Origin: UBA6522 sp965204155
Lineage (GTDB): Bacteria > Pseudomonadota > Gammaproteobacteria > Steroidobacterales > Rariloculaceae
Direction of reading: 5' to 3'
Assembly (NCBI GenBank): GCA_965204155.1
Contig: OZ241971.1
Coordinates: 2,914,001 to 2,978,000 of the forward strand
Length of the DNA: 64,000 bases
Part shown: piece after piece, positions 1 through 8,280 of the stretch
Position numbering within the stretch: position 1 is the stretch's first letter
How the letters are laid out: each line of letters opens with the position of its first letter
The notes under the pieces: model-generated
Seen by the model: only the letters and a program-made list of their open reading frames with translations
Told to the model about the DNA's origin: nothing
The model's database searches: none
Program-made: the position numbers and the translations under genes

Positions 1-305
1 GATTCTGGGATACCGAAGCCGTCGAACTGACGGGGCTTCCGCCCGAAGAGTACGCTCATAGCCTATCCGAAACGATCGCTGCGAATGCTGACGAATGGGA
101 GCACGGCACGCCCTTGGACTGGGCACACGAAAGCCGGGAGTTGCGCCCGGATGTCTATGACTTCGATAGCCGCAATAACCGCCTGACTCGCGAATACCTC
201 ACCAACGCAGAGCGCATCACCCGGCAACGACTTGCCCAGGCGGGGGTGCGTCTGGGCGCGGAGATCAACCGGGCGTTGTGCGCCTCATCCGATACGTCAC
301 ACTAG
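1..305 (+). CDS. S1/P1-type nuclease, C-terminal fragment
   Basis: The open frame runs in from the left edge (in frame from base 3) to a TAG stop, so only about the last 100 residues are present. The visible part has FWDTEAVE near its start, then WAHESRELRPDVYDF, and finally LAQAGVRLGAEINRAL. This spacing of a WDT segment, a W-A-x-E-S segment and a closing A-G-x-R-L-x-x-x-x-N matches the C-terminal half of zinc-dependent S1/P1 single-strand nucleases, which are normally exported and cut ssDNA or RNA. The WD and the WAxES segments would hold some of the zinc ligands in that family. The N-terminal signal peptide and first zinc ligands lie outside the window. Assignment is by motif memory only. 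Confidence 0.72.
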   Translation, partial: FWDTEAVELTGLPPEEYAHSLSETIAANADEWEHGTPLDWAHESRELRPDVYDFDSRNNRLTREYLTNAERITRQRLAQAGVRLGAEINRALCASSDTSH

Positions 306-316
306 CTCAATTAGAA

Positions 317-547
317 ATGACCACGTCACATCACCAGCAACCGAAGGCTCTTGCAGCGCCGCGAGGCAAGTCGATAAAGGATAATGTCTTGGAGCGGACA
401 CTGCCGGTTGTGCACCAAGCAGCCGACGTGAAAAAACTTGAAGACTTCCTTAAACCACGACTCGAAGCCGCCAAGCGCAGCGAATGGTCTGAACAGACTG
501 CCGGAGAAATCGTTGCAGAAACCCTTCTGGAATCACGAAACGCCTGA
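317..547 (+). CDS. Small hypothetical protein
   Basis: A 76-residue frame begins 11 bases after the nuclease stop and ends at TGA. I chose the ATG at 317 because the longer alternative (278) overlaps the nuclease; neither has a convincing Shine-Dalgarno. The product is charged and predicted soluble and mostly helical, with KKLEDFLKPRLEAAKRSEWSE in the middle and VAETLLESRNA at the end. The size and helical C-terminus resemble small antitoxins or regulators, but no DNA-binding motif is evident and no toxin-like partner follows. The next gene (trxB) is convergent. I do not recognise the family. It could be the distal gene of a nuclease transcript or a remnant. Confidence 0.45.
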   Translation: MTTSHHQQPKALAAPRGKSIKDNVLERTLPVVHQAADVKKLEDFLKPRLEAAKRSEWSEQTAGEIVAETLLESRNA

Positions 548-614
548 TGGCGGCATATAGTTTTGCGAGGGGCCGCCTCGCGCGCTCATGGGCCCGCGCC
601 AGGGGCCAGATCCG

Positions 615-1559
615 TCATTCGGCGAGAAACTTCTCCGCATCCAGCGCCGCCATGCAGCCGGAACCGGCCGAGGTCACGGCCTGCCGGTAAATGGGGTCGG
701 CCACATCGCCCGCGGCGAACACGCCTTCGACACTGGTGGCGGTGGCCATGCCCGAGTCGCCCGGATGCAGGACGATATAGCCGCCCTCCATCTGAAGTTG
801 CCCCTCGAAAATCCCCGTGTTGGGCGTGTGGCCGATGGCGATGAACACGCCCTGGGCCTCGACCTCCCGTGTCCCATGATCCCGGACGTGATTGAGCCGC
901 ACGCCGGTGACGCCGTTCCCGTCACCGAGCACTTCTTCCAGCACGTGGTCCCAGTGAATCGTCACGTTTTCGTTCTCGGCCTTTTCGATCAGCCGGTTGG
1001 CGAGGATCTTCTCGGCGCGGAATTGGTCCCGCCGGTGCACGACGCTGACGTGCGATGCGATGTTCGCAAGATACAGCGCCTCTTCCACCGCGGTATTGCC
1101 GCCGCCGATGACCGCCACCGGCTGGTTCCTGAAGAAGAAGCCGTCACACGTGGCGCACGCCGACACGCCCTTTCCCTTGTAAGCTTCCTCCGAAGGGAGA
1201 CCCAGGTACTTCGCCGAAGCCCCGGTGCCGATGATCAGTGCGTCGCAGGTGTACTCGCCAAGCTCGCCCGTGAGCCGGATCGGGCGCTGCGTGAGTTCCA
1301 CGGCGACGACCTGGTCGTAGATCAGACGCGTGCCGAAGCGCTCCGCGTGCAGCCGCATCCGCTCCATCAACTCCGGACCCTGTACACCTTCGTTGTCGCC
1401 CGGCCAGTTGTCGACATCCGTAGTGGTGGTCATCTGGCCGCCGACTTCGATGCCGGTGACGATGACGGGGTCCAGCGCCGCGCGGGCCGCGTAGACGGCG
1501 GCGGTGTATCCGGCCGGGCCGGAACCCAGGATGATCAGGCGGTGGTGTTCGGCGGTCAT
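615..1559 (-). CDS. trxB: Thioredoxin reductase
   Basis: This encodes 314 residues of an FAD- and NADPH-dependent thioredoxin reductase, a cytosolic enzyme that keeps thioredoxin reduced. Visible landmarks in order are the FAD-binding GSGPAGYTAAVYAARA at the N-terminus, the redox-active CATC in ACATCDGFF near residue 140, a second dinucleotide fold GGGNTAVEEALYLA with the HRRDQFRA segment typical of NADPH selectivity, and the C-terminal FAD segment FAAGDVADPIYRQAVT. The start at 1559 is preceded by AAGGAG six bases upstream, which rejects the 64-codon upstream extension that would run into the metK promoter region. It is divergent from metK across about 150 bases. Length is normal for the family and no key residue is missing. 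Confidence 0.96.
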   Translation of the reverse strand: MTAEHHRLIILGSGPAGYTAAVYAARAALDPVIVTGIEVGGQMTTTTDVDNWPGDNEGVQGPELMERMRLHAERFGTRLIYDQVVAVELTQRPIRLTGELGEYTCDALIIGTGASAKYLGLPSEEAYKGKGVSACATCDGFFFRNQPVAVIGGGNTAVEEALYLANIASHVSVVHRRDQFRAEKILANRLIEKAENENVTIHWDHVLEEVLGDGNGVTGVRLNHVRDHGTREVEAQGVFIAIGHTPNTGIFEGQLQMEGGYIVLHPGDSGMATATSVEGVFAAGDVADPIYRQAVTSAGSGCMAALDAEKFLAE

Positions 1560-1638
1560 GTCGTCTCCTTGAGCCGGCTCCTGGCGGGCGCGTGTATGGT
1601 ACTCAAGGACGGCCGTGGCGTCTCGGTGCGTCCGGCTA

Positions 1639-1667
1639 TTGTCACAAGCCGCCAAATTGGGCAATCT
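1639..1667 (+). promoter_or_regulatory. Possible sigma70 promoter for metK
   Basis: TTGTCA (1639-1644) is separated by 17 bases from CAATCT (1662-1667) in the 147-base gap between the divergent trxB and metK genes. The -35 is good and the -10 is weak. I looked for a SAM- or SAH-type riboswitch in this leader and did not recognise one. Confidence 0.25.
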
Positions 1668-1706
1668 TGCCGTCTTTCCCGCGCCGATGGCTATGGAGGC
1701 TGCCGA

Positions 1707-2894
1707 ATGGCTGATTTTCCGTTTACGTCCGAGTCGGTGTCCGAGGGTCACCCGGACAAGATGTGCGACCAGATTTCCGATGCGGTCCTGGATGCCGTGC
1801 TCGCCGAGGATATCGATGGCCGCGTGGCCTGCGAGACGCTGACCAAGACCGGTCTGGTGCTGGTGGCGGGAGAGATCACCACCAGCACCTACGTGGATGT
1901 CGAGGGCATCGTCCGCGACACGGTGACGGGAATCGGCTACGACGATTCAAGGCTGGGGTTCGACGGCAACACCTGCGCGGTGATCAACGAACTGGGCGAA
2001 CAGTCCGCGGATATTGCCCAGGGCGTGGACCGGGCGCGGCCGGAGGAGCAGGGCGCCGGCGACCAGGGGCTCATGTTCGGTTACGCCAGCGACGAGACCG
2101 ACGAATTCATGCCGGCGCCGATCGTCTACGCTCACCGGCTGGTTCGGCGCCAGGCGGATGTTCGCCGTGCCGGCACGCTTGCGTGGCTGCGGCCGGACGC
2201 CAAGAGCCAGGTGACCGTCCGCTACCGCAACGGCCGGCCCGCCGGGGTGGACGCGGTGGTGCTCTCCACGCAGCATGACGAACTGGACGAGGCGGGTATT
2301 TCCTTCGGGCAACTGAAGGAGGCGGTGATGGAGGAGATCATCAAGCCGGTGCTGCCCGAAAAGTGGCTGGACGACCGGACGAAGTACCACATCAACCCCA
2401 CCGGGCGGTTCGTCACCGGCGGACCCATGGGCGACTGCGGCCTGACGGGGCGGAAGATCATCGTCGATACTTACGGCGGCATGGCGCGGCACGGGGGCGG
2501 GGCGTTTTCGGGCAAGGATCCCTCGAAGGTGGACCGGTCCGCCGCCTACGCGGCCCGCTACGTGGCGAAGAACGTGGTCGCGGCGGGCCTGGCGTCGCGC
2601 TGCGAAATCCAGGTTTCCTACGCCATCGGCGTGGCCGAACCGACGTCCGTCTCCGTGGAAACCTTCGGCACCCACACCGTCGACGAAGCCCGGATCGAGG
2701 GGCTGGTCAGGGAGCAGTTCGACCTGACGCCCTACGGGATCCAGCAGATGCTCGACCTGCTGCGCCCGATCTACCGCAAGACGGCCGCCTACGGCCACTT
2801 CGGCCGCGAAGATCCGGACTTCACGTGGGAGCGCACCGACCGGGCCGAGGCGCTCAAGGACGCAGCCAAGGTTCCGTCCGTGCGCTCGGCGTAG
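1707..2894 (+). CDS. metK: S-adenosylmethionine synthase
   Basis: The 395-residue product makes SAM from methionine and ATP. Recognisable segments are FTSESVSEGHPDKMCDQISD at the N-terminus, with the ATP/Mg-binding His and Asp, then DQGLMFGYASDET, MPAPIVYAHRLVRRQ, the NPTGRFVTGGPMGDCGLTGR block, the GGGAFSGKDPSKVDRSAAYA loop, and a C-terminal AYGHFGR. All are standard for bacterial MetK (usually about 384 residues). The ATG at 1707 has GGAGG seven bases upstream and aligns with the usual family start. It is followed after 37 bases by an adenosine kinase and then ahcY, so the three probably form a methyl-cycle operon: SAM is made here, SAH is hydrolysed by AhcY, and the released adenosine is removed by the kinase. 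Confidence 0.97.
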   Translation: MADFPFTSESVSEGHPDKMCDQISDAVLDAVLAEDIDGRVACETLTKTGLVLVAGEITTSTYVDVEGIVRDTVTGIGYDDSRLGFDGNTCAVINELGEQSADIAQGVDRARPEEQGAGDQGLMFGYASDETDEFMPAPIVYAHRLVRRQADVRRAGTLAWLRPDAKSQVTVRYRNGRPAGVDAVVLSTQHDELDEAGISFGQLKEAVMEEIIKPVLPEKWLDDRTKYHINPTGRFVTGGPMGDCGLTGRKIIVDTYGGMARHGGGAFSGKDPSKVDRSAAYAARYVAKNVVAAGLASRCEIQVSYAIGVAEPTSVSVETFGTHTVDEARIEGLVREQFDLTPYGIQQMLDLLRPIYRKTAAYGHFGREDPDFTWERTDRAEALKDAAKVPSVRSA

Positions 2895-2931
2895 TCACAG
2901 TCCGGCGTTACCGCAGACTCTCTGTCCGCAC

Positions 2932-3867
2932 ATGCCTGCGCTGATCTGCGGCTCCATCGCCTACGACACCATCATGGTGTTGGACGACTCGTTCAGGAAC
3001 CACATCCTTCCCGATCAGATCCACATCCTTAACGTGGCCTTCCTCGTGCCGGAGATGCGGCGGGAATTCGGCGGATGCGCCATGAACATCGCTTACAACC
3101 TCAAGATGCTGGGCGAGGAACCCATCCCCATGGCGACCGCAGGGCGGGACTTCGAGCCGTACCGGGAATGGATTCGATCCTGCGGCATTCGCCGGGACCA
3201 TGTCAGGGTTCTCGACGATCTGTACACGGCCCAGGTTTACATCACCACCGATCTGGACGACAACCAGATCACCGTCGTTCACCCGGGCGCCATGGAGCAG
3301 TCCTGGCGGAACCGGGTGGAGGACGCGCGGGAAGCGACCCTTGGCATCCTTGCCCCCGACGGGCGCGAGGGCATGGTGCAGCATGCCGAGCAGTTTGCTG
3401 CGGCGGGGGTCCCGTTCATTTTCGATCCCGGCCAGCAGCTACCGCTGTTTTCCGGCGAGGAACTGCGGCGGTTCGTCGAACTGGCCAACTGGGTCACGGT
3501 GAACGACTACGAATGGCAATTGCTGAAGAGCAGGACAGGTTGGGACAGGGACGACGTGAGCAGCCGGGTGGACGCACTCATCGTGACCCGCGGCGGCGAG
3601 GGATCGACGATACATACAGGTGGCGAAAGAATCGGCATTCCTGCCGCGCAGCCACGGCAGGTGAACGATCCGACCGGGTGCGGGGACGCCTATCGCGCGG
3701 GTCTCCTGTACGGTCTCCTGCGCGGCTTCGACTGGCTGACCACCGGGCGCGCCGCAAGTCTGATGGGCGCCATTAAGATAGAATGTCACGGTACCCAGAA
3801 TCATCGATTCACTCTGGAACAGTTCAAGCAGCGGTTTCAGGACAGCTTCGGCTGTTCCCTGGCGTAG
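2932..3867 (+). CDS. Adenosine kinase, PfkB family
   Basis: This 311-residue protein has both PfkB sugar-kinase signatures. Near residue 46 there is a FGGCAMNIAYN substrate/phosphate-binding region, and at about residue 245 the C-terminal signature NDPTGCGDAYRAG contains the catalytic Asp and the anion hole. The N-terminal CGSIAYDTIM is typical of the bacterial adenosine kinase subgroup. The expected reaction is adenosine plus ATP to AMP plus ADP. Its position between metK and ahcY supports adenosine as the substrate, because removing adenosine pulls the reversible SAH hydrolase reaction forward. It starts 37 bases after metK and ends 26 bases before ahcY. The ATG at 2932 lacks a strong Shine-Dalgarno, consistent with translation coupled to metK. 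Ribokinase-like substrates cannot be excluded from sequence alone. Confidence 0.85.
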   Translation: MPALICGSIAYDTIMVLDDSFRNHILPDQIHILNVAFLVPEMRREFGGCAMNIAYNLKMLGEEPIPMATAGRDFEPYREWIRSCGIRRDHVRVLDDLYTAQVYITTDLDDNQITVVHPGAMEQSWRNRVEDAREATLGILAPDGREGMVQHAEQFAAAGVPFIFDPGQQLPLFSGEELRRFVELANWVTVNDYEWQLLKSRTGWDRDDVSSRVDALIVTRGGEGSTIHTGGERIGIPAAQPRQVNDPTGCGDAYRAGLLYGLLRGFDWLTTGRAASLMGAIKIECHGTQNHRFTLEQFKQRFQDSFGCSLA

Positions 3868-3893
3868 CGGTCCGGAGCCTCAGGAGCGAGACA

Positions 3894-5327
3894 ATGAGCG
3901 TAAGCAATCGGGTTGTGGCCATCGGATCGCCCGACAGCGACTGCCGGATCAAGGACATTCGCCTGGCCGACTTCGGCCGCCGGGAAATCGACCTGGCCGA
4001 GCAGGAGATGCCCGGGCTGATGGCGGTCCGGGAGGAATACGGTGCGTCAAGGCCGCTGGAGGGTGCGCGAATCACCGGGTCCCTGCACATGACCATCCAG
4101 ACGGCCGTGTTGATCGAGACCCTGGAGGCGCTCGGCGCGGAGGTGCGCTGGGCAAGCTGCAACATCTTTTCCACCCAGGACCATGCGGCTGCGGCCATCG
4201 CCGCCAACGGCACCCCGGTGTTTGCGGTCAAGGGAGAGACCTTGGAAGAGTACTGGGAATACGTCGACCGGATCTTCGCCTGGCCCGATGCCGCCGGACC
4301 CAATGTGATCCTCGATGACGGCGGCGACGCCACGCTCTTCGTACACCTCGCCTACCAGGCCGAGAAAGACCGCTCCGTGCTGGACAAGACGCCGGAGAGC
4401 GAGGAGGAAGCCGTCTTGCTGGCCGCCGTGCGCCGCTCCGTCGAGCGCGACCCGGAACGCTTCCACCGCATGGTTCCGGAAATACTCGGCGTGAGTGAGG
4501 AAACCACCACCGGCGTCCATCGGCTTTACCAGATGCTGGAACGGGGCGAGTTGCTGTTCCCGGCCATCAACGTCAACGACTCGGTCACCAAGTCCAAGTT
4601 CGACAATCTCTACGGCTGCCGGCACTCGCTGGTGGACGGCATCATGCGCGCCACCGACGTCATGCTCGCCGGCAAGGTGGCGGTCGTGGCCGGTTACGGC
4701 GACGTGGGCAAGGGGTGCTGCCAGTCGCTCAAGGCCCAGGCGGCACGGGTCGTCGTGACGGAAATCGACCCCATCTGCGCCCTGCAGGCCGCCATGGAAG
4801 GCTACGAGGTCATGACCATGGACGACGCCTGCCGGATCGCCGACGTGGTGGTCACGGCCACCGGCTGTGTCGACGTGGTCACCGCGAAGCACATGGAGCA
4901 GATGAAGAACAACGCCATCGTCTGCAACATCGGCCACTTCGACAATGAGATCCAGGTGGAGCGCATCCGCCACCACGAATGGCTGGAAATCAAGCCGCAG
5001 GTCCACAAGATCACGTTCCCCGACGGACACAGCATTCTTCTTCTCGCCGAAGGGCGGCTGGTGAACCTGGGTTGCGCCACCGGCCATCCGAGCTTCGTGA
5101 TGTCCAACAGCTTCACCAACCAGGTGCTGGCGCAGATCGAGTTGTTTAACAATCCGGATAAGTATCCGCTGGGGGTCTACACGCTGCCCAAGGAACTGGA
5201 CGAGAAGGTCGCCCGCCTGCATATCGGCAAGCTCGGCGTGGACCTGGAGGAGTTGTCGCAACGGCAGGCGGATTACCTGGGCGTGCCGGTGGAAGGCCCG
5301 TACAAACCCGAACACTACAAGTATTGA
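3894..5327 (+). CDS. ahcY: Adenosylhomocysteinase (SAH hydrolase)
   Basis: A 477-residue NAD-dependent enzyme that hydrolyses S-adenosylhomocysteine to adenosine and homocysteine. Visible landmarks are GSLHMTIQTAVLIETL near the N-terminus, the substrate-pocket CNIFSTQDHAAAAIA, the catalytic NVNDSVTKSKFDNLYGCRHS, the NAD-binding GYGDVGKGC, the segment CNIGHFDNEI, and the C-terminal HYKY that closes the NAD site of the neighbouring subunit. The ATG at 3894 is preceded by AGGAG at a good distance; the longer frame starting at 3783 overlaps the kinase gene and is rejected. The length fits the form with the roughly 40-residue bacterial insertion. Homocysteine made here could feed the trans-sulfuration-type enzymes at 22.2 and 24.2 kb. 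Confidence 0.97.
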   Translation: MSVSNRVVAIGSPDSDCRIKDIRLADFGRREIDLAEQEMPGLMAVREEYGASRPLEGARITGSLHMTIQTAVLIETLEALGAEVRWASCNIFSTQDHAAAAIAANGTPVFAVKGETLEEYWEYVDRIFAWPDAAGPNVILDDGGDATLFVHLAYQAEKDRSVLDKTPESEEEAVLLAAVRRSVERDPERFHRMVPEILGVSEETTTGVHRLYQMLERGELLFPAINVNDSVTKSKFDNLYGCRHSLVDGIMRATDVMLAGKVAVVAGYGDVGKGCCQSLKAQAARVVVTEIDPICALQAAMEGYEVMTMDDACRIADVVVTATGCVDVVTAKHMEQMKNNAIVCNIGHFDNEIQVERIRHHEWLEIKPQVHKITFPDGHSILLLAEGRLVNLGCATGHPSFVMSNSFTNQVLAQIELFNNPDKYPLGVYTLPKELDEKVARLHIGKLGVDLEELSQRQADYLGVPVEGPYKPEHYKY

Positions 5328-5346
5328 TCGCTGGCCCGGTCCAGGC

Positions 5347-6711
5347 GTGAAGCGGACGGCCACACTCGCCGGATTCTGCGCGGCGCTCGCGCTGGGCCTC
5401 GGCCTCGCCGCCGCCGGGCAACCTCCCGAGATCTGCTGGACAGCGGGCGTGACGCTGTTGTGCGCCGTGTGGTGGATATCCGAAGCGATTCCCATCCCCG
5501 TTACGGCGCTGGTGCCCTTCGCGGTCTTCCCGCTCGTGGGCGTGCTTACTCCCTCACAGGTGGGGCAGGCCTACGGAAGCCCTCTGATCCTGCTCTTTCT
5601 GGGCGGATTCATGCTGTCCACGGCCATGGAGAAGAGCGGCGCTCACCGGCGTCTGGCGCTGGCCATGGTCAATACGTTCGGCCGCGGCGGGGACCGCGGC
5701 GTCGTACTCGGATTCATTGCGGCGGCGGCGCTGCTGAGCATGTGGATTTCGGACACGGCCACCTGTCTCATGCTGTTGCCCATCGCATTGGCCACGCTGG
5801 AAAACGTGACCGACCGGCGGCTCAAGATCAGCCTGTTGCTGGGCATTGCGTACGCTTGCAATATTGGAGGCATCGGAACGCCCATTGGAACGCCTCCGAA
5901 CCTGATCTTCATGCAGGTCTACAGCGACACGACGGATACTCAATTGGGTTTCCTCGACTGGATGGCCTGGGGCGTGCCGGTGGTGGTCGTTTTCGTGCCG
6001 CTGATGGGGTTGTGGATCACTCGCGGGGTTTCCCGAACCCGCCACATTTCCGTTCCGCCGGTGGGTGCCTGGCGGACCGAGGAGAAGCGCACGCTGACGG
6101 TATTCGCCCTCACCGCGCTGGCCTGGACGACCCGCACCGACCCATTCGGCGGCTGGAGCGCCTGGCTCAACCTGCCCCAGTCCAACGACGCCAGTGTGGC
6201 GCTGCTTGCGGTGCTGGTGATGTTCCTCGTGCCCAGCGGCAAGGGCGGGCGCCTGCTGGACTGGGAGACCGCCATCAAGATCCCGTGGGGCATCCTCCTC
6301 CTGTTCGCCGGGGGAGTCTGCATCGCCAGCGCGTTCGTGAGCTCGGGCATCAGCCAGATCGTGGGCGAAGCGCTGGGCGCGCTGAGCACCCTGCATCCGC
6401 TGCTGGTATTGGCGGTAATCTGCCTGTCCGTCACGTTCCTCACCGAGATCACGAGCAATACCGCGACCACCGCGCTGCTGATGCCGATCCTGGCGGCGGC
6501 CGCAATCGGCGCCGGCGTCGACCCGCGGTTGCTGATGGTTCCGGCGGCCATGAGCGCCAGTTGCGCCTTCATGCTGCCCGTCGCCACCGGCGCCAACGCA
6601 GTCGTATTCACCTCCGGCCACGTGCCCATCCGGGCCATGGTCCGCGAGGGGCTCATCTTGAACCTGCTGGGCACGGCGGTGCTGAGCACCCTTTGTTTTC
6701 TGCTCCTGTGA
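5347..6711 (+). CDS. DASS-family sodium:dicarboxylate transporter
   Basis: The 454-residue polytopic membrane protein has about a dozen hydrophobic segments and two family signatures: GIGTPIGTPPNLIF near residue 180 and SNTATTALLMPILAAAA near residue 375. These are the paired re-entrant-loop motifs that bind sodium and the carboxylate in SLC13/DASS carriers, which take up succinate, malate, citrate or, in some members, sulfate. Substrate cannot be decided here. Translation apparently starts at a GTG 19 bases after ahcY with only a weak Shine-Dalgarno. It is followed 24 bases later by an antiporter gene in the same direction, so co-transcription is likely. Confidence 0.85.
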   Translation: MKRTATLAGFCAALALGLGLAAAGQPPEICWTAGVTLLCAVWWISEAIPIPVTALVPFAVFPLVGVLTPSQVGQAYGSPLILLFLGGFMLSTAMEKSGAHRRLALAMVNTFGRGGDRGVVLGFIAAAALLSMWISDTATCLMLLPIALATLENVTDRRLKISLLLGIAYACNIGGIGTPIGTPPNLIFMQVYSDTTDTQLGFLDWMAWGVPVVVVFVPLMGLWITRGVSRTRHISVPPVGAWRTEEKRTLTVFALTALAWTTRTDPFGGWSAWLNLPQSNDASVALLAVLVMFLVPSGKGGRLLDWETAIKIPWGILLLFAGGVCIASAFVSSGISQIVGEALGALSTLHPLLVLAVICLSVTFLTEITSNTATTALLMPILAAAAIGAGVDPRLLMVPAAMSASCAFMLPVATGANAVVFTSGHVPIRAMVREGLILNLLGTAVLSTLCFLLL

Positions 6712-6735
6712 CACGGTTCCGCCGGGAGGAATTGC

Positions 6736-7980
6736 ATGAGCCTGTTTGAGATCGGCGCGTTCCTGATCGGCCTGTCGGCGCTGTTCGGCTACGTCAATCA
6801 CCAGTACTTGCGCGTACCGCACACCATCGGCCTCGTTCTGATCGCGCTGGCCGCCTCCCTGATGCTGCTGCTGATCGAGTCCCTGGTGCCGGCCGCCAAC
6901 GTCGACGCGCTGATTGTCGAAGTGTTGGGGCGGATCGACTTTCACGAGACGCTGATGCACGGCATGCTGAGTTTCCTGCTGTTCGCGGGCGCCCTGCACG
7001 TGGACCTGTCCGCGCTGCGCAGCCGGTATCGCACGATCGGGCTGATGGCGACGGCGGGCACGCTGGTCTCCACGCTGGCCATCGCCACAGCGACCTGGCT
7101 GCTGGCCGGCTGGGCGGGACACCCACTGCCCTTCGTCTGGGCGCTGGTGTTCGGCGCCCTGATCAGTCCCACCGATCCGGTGGCGGTGCTGGCCCTGTTC
7201 CGGGCCGTCCCGGTGCCTGAATCGTTGAAGGTGACGCTGGCCGGGGAGTCCCTGTTCAACGACGGCGTGGGCGTCGTTGTCTTTACCGTGATCGTCGGCG
7301 TCGCCGTGCAGGGCGGCGAACCCAGCTTCCTCCACATCGGCGAACTGTTCGCGGTGGAAGTGCTCGGCGGGGTGGTACTGGGACTGATCTCGGGCTACGC
7401 CGGTTACCGCGCCATGTACCATCTGGACGAGCCCAACCTGGAGGTCCTCATCACGCTGGCGGTAGTCATGGTGTGCTACGCGGTCTGCATCCGGCTGCAT
7501 GCCAGCGGCCCCATCGCCATGGTCGTGGCGGGGCTCTTCATCGGCAACAAGGGCATGGAATACGCGGTGAGCGAACGCTCCCGGGATTATCTCGAGAAGT
7601 TCTGGATGCTGCTCGACGAGATCCTCAATTCCGTGCTCTTCCTGCTGATCGGCCTGGAAGTCCTGATCATCGCCCGCAGCGGGTTCGAATACTGGATGGG
7701 CCTGCTGGCCATCCCCATCGCCCTGTCCGGCCGCTGGCTCAGCGTGTTTCTCTCCCGCGTGGCCGTTCGCCGCTGGGAGGCGCTTCCGAGCGGTGCGGTC
7801 CCGGTACTGACCTGGGGCGGATTGCGCGGCGGCATCGCAGTCGCCCTGGCGCTGTCGCTGCCGGCAAACGAGTTCCGGCCGTTCATACTCAGCATTACCT
7901 ACGTGGTGGTGCTGTTTTCGATCATCGTCCAGGGGTTAACGGTGACACGGCTGATTCGGCGTGTTGTCCCGACGCAATAG
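6736..7980 (+). CDS. CPA1-family Na+/H+ antiporter (NhaP-like)
   Basis: This 414-residue inner-membrane protein has around twelve hydrophobic helices. Diagnostic motifs are SPTDPVAVLALF and GESLFNDGVGVVVF about 25 residues further on, the two ion-binding helices of CPA1 antiporters with the Asp residues that exchange sodium and protons. GLRGGIAVALALSLP near residue 360 is the third conserved patch. GGGAGGA lies seven bases before the ATG at 6736. It sits directly behind the DASS carrier; an antiporter beside a sodium symporter would restore the sodium gradient the symporter spends, although that coupling is inference. No regulatory cytosolic domain is fused to it. Confidence 0.88.
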   Translation: MSLFEIGAFLIGLSALFGYVNHQYLRVPHTIGLVLIALAASLMLLLIESLVPAANVDALIVEVLGRIDFHETLMHGMLSFLLFAGALHVDLSALRSRYRTIGLMATAGTLVSTLAIATATWLLAGWAGHPLPFVWALVFGALISPTDPVAVLALFRAVPVPESLKVTLAGESLFNDGVGVVVFTVIVGVAVQGGEPSFLHIGELFAVEVLGGVVLGLISGYAGYRAMYHLDEPNLEVLITLAVVMVCYAVCIRLHASGPIAMVVAGLFIGNKGMEYAVSERSRDYLEKFWMLLDEILNSVLFLLIGLEVLIIARSGFEYWMGLLAIPIALSGRWLSVFLSRVAVRRWEALPSGAVPVLTWGGLRGGIAVALALSLPANEFRPFILSITYVVVLFSIIVQGLTVTRLIRRVVPTQ

Positions 7981-7997
7981 CCGAGAGACGCAACTAT

Positions 7998-8022
7998 AGT
8001 GTGCACTAAAATAGTGTACACT
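7998..8022. promoter_or_regulatory. Paired palindromes, probable VapBC operator
   Basis: Two 10-base sites lie just upstream of the antitoxin gene: AGTGTGCACT at 7998-8007 (one mismatch from a perfect palindrome) and AGTGTACACT at 8013-8022 (perfect). Their centres are 15 bases apart. A TATAGT (7995-8000) overlaps the first site and could be the -10 element. This is the arrangement expected for autoregulation by the VapB-VapC complex. Confidence 0.6.
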
Positions 8023-8058
8023 ACGCTAGCGTTTTTCGGGGCGGGCAGGGAGTTGATC

Positions 8059-8280
8059 GTGAAAAACATTACATTGAGTGCCGATGAGAATTTAATCGAA
8101 GCGGCGCGGCGCCGTGCCGTCGCGGAGCATACGACCTTGAATGCGAAATTCAGGTTTTGGCTCGCCGACTACGTTGGCCGCGAGAGGCAGGCCGCCCGGG
8201 CGATGCGGACCATTCACGAACTCCAGGGCAAGCTGCGCGTTGGGCGCAAGTTGACACGCGAAGAGATGAATGAGCGTTGA
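8059..8280 (+). CDS. vapB: VapB-type antitoxin
   Basis: This encodes 73 residues from a GTG at 8059, preceded by AGGGAG. The N-terminus MKNITLSADENLIEAARRRA reads as the beta strand and first helix of a ribbon-helix-helix DNA-binding domain. The C-terminal half (ELQGKLRVGRKLTREEMNER) is charged and would wrap around the toxin. The stop codon overlaps the start of the PIN-domain toxin gene by 11 bases, so the two are translationally coupled. The antitoxin would neutralise the toxin and, with it, repress the palindromic operator immediately upstream. A longer frame from 7999 would read through that operator and is rejected. Confidence 0.8.
   Translation: MKNITLSADENLIEAARRRAVAEHTTLNAKFRFWLADYVGRERQAARAMRTIHELQGKLRVGRKLTREEMNER

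Noticed and set aside
41..305. Reading the window start as an intact small gene from the TTG at 114
   Set aside because: The frame is open upstream to base 3 and encodes further conserved nuclease residues, so it is a truncated larger gene.
1560..1706. SAM or SAH riboswitch in the metK leader, or one before ahcY
   Set aside because: No recognisable conserved core or pairing was seen in the metK leader, and the gap before ahcY (26 bases) is too short.
4047..5495. Minus-strand 482-residue frame antisense to ahcY
   Set aside because: It overlaps a certain gene entirely, has no family features, and has the composition expected of a GC-rich reverse frame.
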